Origin: Pestalotiopsis fici W106-1
Lineage: Eukaryota; Ascomycota; Sordariomycetes; Amphisphaeriales; Sporocadaceae
Assembly: GCF_000516985.1 (NCBI RefSeq)
Contig: NW_006917101.1
Location: 868,001 to 932,000, forward strand
Direction: 5' to 3'
Length of the DNA stretch: 64,000 bases
Shown here: positions 61,601 to 64,000 of the stretch, in pieces
Layout of the letters: every line of letters begins with the position of its first letter
Position numbering within the stretch: the first letter of the stretch is position 1
Notes under the pieces: model-generated
The model's input: the letters and a program-made list of their open reading frames with translations, nothing else
What the model was told of the DNA's origin: nothing
Databases searched by the model: none
Program-made: the position numbers and the translations under genes

Positions 61601-64000
61601 AGGAGCCAGTAAAGAGAATTATGGCATTCGGCCGACGTCGGCATACACAATAGGCTTACGGTTGAGGCTCTGATTAAACGTTGGCCGTTGGACTAATGTA
61701 GGAAGTTCTGATGGAGCAGCTTCCAATCAGCTTGCCTGGGTTTTCGTGTCACTTGATGCCGTCCCGTGCGTCCGCCACGTCGGCGCCGACGCACTGGACC
61801 CCGGTTTTGTCAATCGTTTACGTTGACGGGCGTAACCAACGTCTACGGTGCTTGTTGTGATTGAGAGAATGTACAATGAGACCGTAGGTAGCAAGAAAGG
61901 ACGGGACCTAAAAAAGTTGAGCGGGTTTATATGCACGTTGCATGACTATTGTCGCCTACAATCAACATTTGGTAGAAATGACCCCACTACCTAACGCACT
62001 CATGTATGGGCAGCATCAGCTCTGACTGAGCCTCTGACGCTGGTTACAGCTTCGAGGAGCTTCAAGGTGAGAGTCCCCACCAAGGCTCAACACCACCAGT
62101 CTACTAGTACATCTGGTAGCTATGTAATGTACCTACCTCACGACAAAGTGCAGCCAACTCCTTATACACGCCTAACCTACATGACTCTTGGAAGGTATGT
62201 TAGAAAGGCGCCTTCCTCGCCGTAGCTAAGTAGTGTATTAGAGCTTCAACTACCTACCTAACCTAGTCATGATATGTGCACCTTTGAATTGGCTGCTTAT
62301 CGTGCATACCTGCAAATAGCTGGGCCACGATCACACCTTTTGCCCCAATGGTGACCTTCACCTTTTTAAAGTTCAAAGTTGCCTATCTATCTGCCTGCAA
62401 GACCTATCTAATCATTGCTTTGCTTGCATTTCCACACCGACATTACAGCGCAATCCTACAGAAAGGGTCCTCCTGTTCTGACCATAAGAATCGCAGGCTC
62501 CTCGACCAAGAAGCAGGTACCTCCTGCCCCTACCCTACGTACAGTATCTACATACGTGACCCAGCGACAACGAGGCTAGCGAAAAGCACAGCCTATCTCC
62601 CCTCCAATCTCATACGTACACGAATTTGTAGAAGCAGACGGATAAGGCCTTGTGGCTTTCTCTATCTCTTGGCTTTCAGGACAATACCGCCCGTACCTAT
62701 AGTACGTTCGACAAGCATTCTCAATATCATCAGGAATCGGTCGTGGAACGTTCAACGCAGTCGACGTGACAGGGAAAATATTGTCGCCAAGCCGAGCCGG
62801 AGGGGCGGAGCACCAACTGAGTCAGCCCCAATACCCAGCGCCCTTTCTCGTTCTCCGCGTTTGCATTCCATTCTCCAGAGGCTTGGCATTCCTCTGGAGA
62901 CAGTTCACTCTGGTCACCACATTCAATTGCCTTGTCAATACTTTACCCACGAGGCTTCTTCCCCCCCAACGGAAATCAATCAATTCATCGCGCCATCATT
63001 TCCCATCTCCCTGGTCATTCAGTCACCAGCCGCTCGTTGCATGTTCGTAGTTGGTCACGTTTTCTCGACTAGCTGCTACCGCGCATATTGGCGCCGCGTT
63101 TAATATCCCTGGGCCAAGCGAGATCCCAATCCAGACCTCAAGTTTGGCCGCTTGGCACCTATGCAGTCGGCGGCGTATCGTTTGTCCCTCCGCTAGTAGT
63201 GTGTGTATGGATCTGGGCTTCCTTTGAAATCCATCCCCCAGCACTGACTGGTATTATTACTACTACTATTATCAACATCCAGCCAGAACGGCCAAAGCTA
63301 GAAGCTTTCCTCCCCGCATCTCCACCTCACACCACTCGGTCATCATCATCATCAGCTGCCGGGACGGACCACGATCCTCACCTCGTCTTGTCTCGCCATT
63401 CAGTGTGGAGTGAATCTCGTCTTTTGCCTGGCCACCCCCCACTGCCTGTATCCTACTATTGATCGCCTCGTACCTGACTTACCGGAAGGCTACACCGCCG
63501 TGCACGCGACAAGCAGTTCAGGCACGATAGACGCCAAACCCAACCGGAGTTGACTGCCACAGTTGACATCACTCCCGAAGAAGCACGAACGAAAAAAAAA
63601 TCCAGGCCAGCTCGGTCACCGTTCCAGTTGCCCTACGCAACCCCCTCCCTCCCTTATCAATAATCATCGCCCTAGCTTCGTGCGCAGAAGAATGTTAGTC
63701 TCTTTTTACTTAATTCCCCTTTAAAATCCGTTGCATTTCTACCCTCCGATATCCCCGTCGGCGGCCTCGGCCTGCTTGAGTAATACTTTCATTCATCAGC
63801 TCTGCTCGGATCCGCGGCAGGCAGCTTAATAGTCGCCCGTGACTAACCTATATCTCCGACATTAGCTACAAAGACGGAGGAACCAACGGCGCCCAGACAA
63901 GCCTCTCCCTCTCTCTTCCTCTCCGCTCTCGAGCGACTCTTTCATCCTCCATAACATTGAGAGAGGCCTCCCCGACATCTTCAAAGATTGCTACCGACGC
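58664..64000. other. 5.3 kb gene-poor right end
   Basis: The first few hundred bases are the SUR7-family promoter. No gene could be supported; the largest ORF (62348-63103 plus, 251 codons) has no motif and looks like chance. An imperfect stem-loop lies at 60438-60469 (cactga ... tcagtg with ctagaa/ttctag inside). ACCT runs occur at 62130 and 62251. From about 63300 the plus strand becomes C/T-rich with leader-like stretches (ccctctctcttcctctccgc), suggesting the 5' region of a plus-strand gene that starts beyond the window. Confidence 0.5.

Noticed and set aside
62348..63103. 251-codon plus-strand ORF near the right end
   Set aside because: There are no motifs, and it contains many residues typical of translated C/T-rich leader DNA (Ser, Pro, Arg, Leu). 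It is more likely part of a long 5' region of a downstream gene.
1..64000. Dispersed 5S rRNA, spliceosomal snRNAs, CRISPR arrays, transposase or retroelement genes
   Set aside because: I looked for characteristic stretches by eye on both strands and found none. A covariance-model and repeat-library search would be decisive; I could not run one.

Overview
This is a 64 kb piece of a filamentous ascomycete (Pezizomycotina) chromosome. Gene content and style suggest Sordariomycetes, possibly Hypocreales, but species cannot be set from the sequence. The grounds are short introns (about 47-230 nt) with GTRNGT-type donors and CTAAC/CTGAC-like branch sites, a Zn2Cys6 regulator, a SUR7/PalI protein, an ER mannosidase-like protein and intron-split housekeeping genes. 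Many small ORFs in the gene-poor intervals look like noise.

Layout. 1-2.3 kb: the 5' part of MRD1 (minus, runs off the left edge) and, divergently, a five-exon dynein light chain LC8 gene. 2.3-11.07 kb: no gene I can support. 11.07-13.4 kb: an ELL-like RNA polymerase II elongation factor. 13.4-17.07 kb: no gene, with a 100-N assembly gap at a GT repeat. 17.08-17.97 kb: an unrecognised 299-aa protein. 19.2-20.46 kb: an EFM2/Rrg1-like protein methyltransferase, convergent with a large WDR6/Trm734-like WD-repeat gene (20.8-24.5 kb). 24.9-28.1 kb: a GH47 EDEM-like ER protein with a PA domain. 33.4-35.2 kb: a putative nuclear regulator with a Myb/SANT-like conserved block, sitting between 5.2 kb and 12.5 kb of gene-poor DNA. 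47.7-50.2 kb: a Leu3-type Zn2Cys6 transcription factor. 52.0-54.1 kb: a seven-exon CorA-like membrane protein. 54.5-54.95 kb: a small divergent gene with uncertain splicing. 57.5-58.7 kb: a SUR7/PalI-family membrane protein. 58.7-64 kb: no gene found; the last few hundred bases resemble the 5' leader of a gene beyond the right edge.

Functional picture. Most recognised genes are conserved eukaryotic housekeeping functions: rRNA processing (Mrd1), dynein motor (LC8), transcription elongation (ELL), translation-factor or tRNA modification (EFM2-like, WDR6/Trm734) and ER glycoprotein quality control (EDEM). They do not form a pathway cluster. The more accessory-looking part is 51-57.5 kb, with the CorA-like gene, the small divergent gene and coding-like remnants with in-frame stops in DNA that looks richer in A+T than the conserved genes. 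I found no convincing secondary-metabolite cluster, transposase gene, rRNA, tRNA or CRISPR array. The most unusual non-gene signals are a perfect 16-bp inverted repeat bracketing 420 bp (18204-18623) and recurrent ACCT/AGGT runs scattered through the gene-poor DNA.
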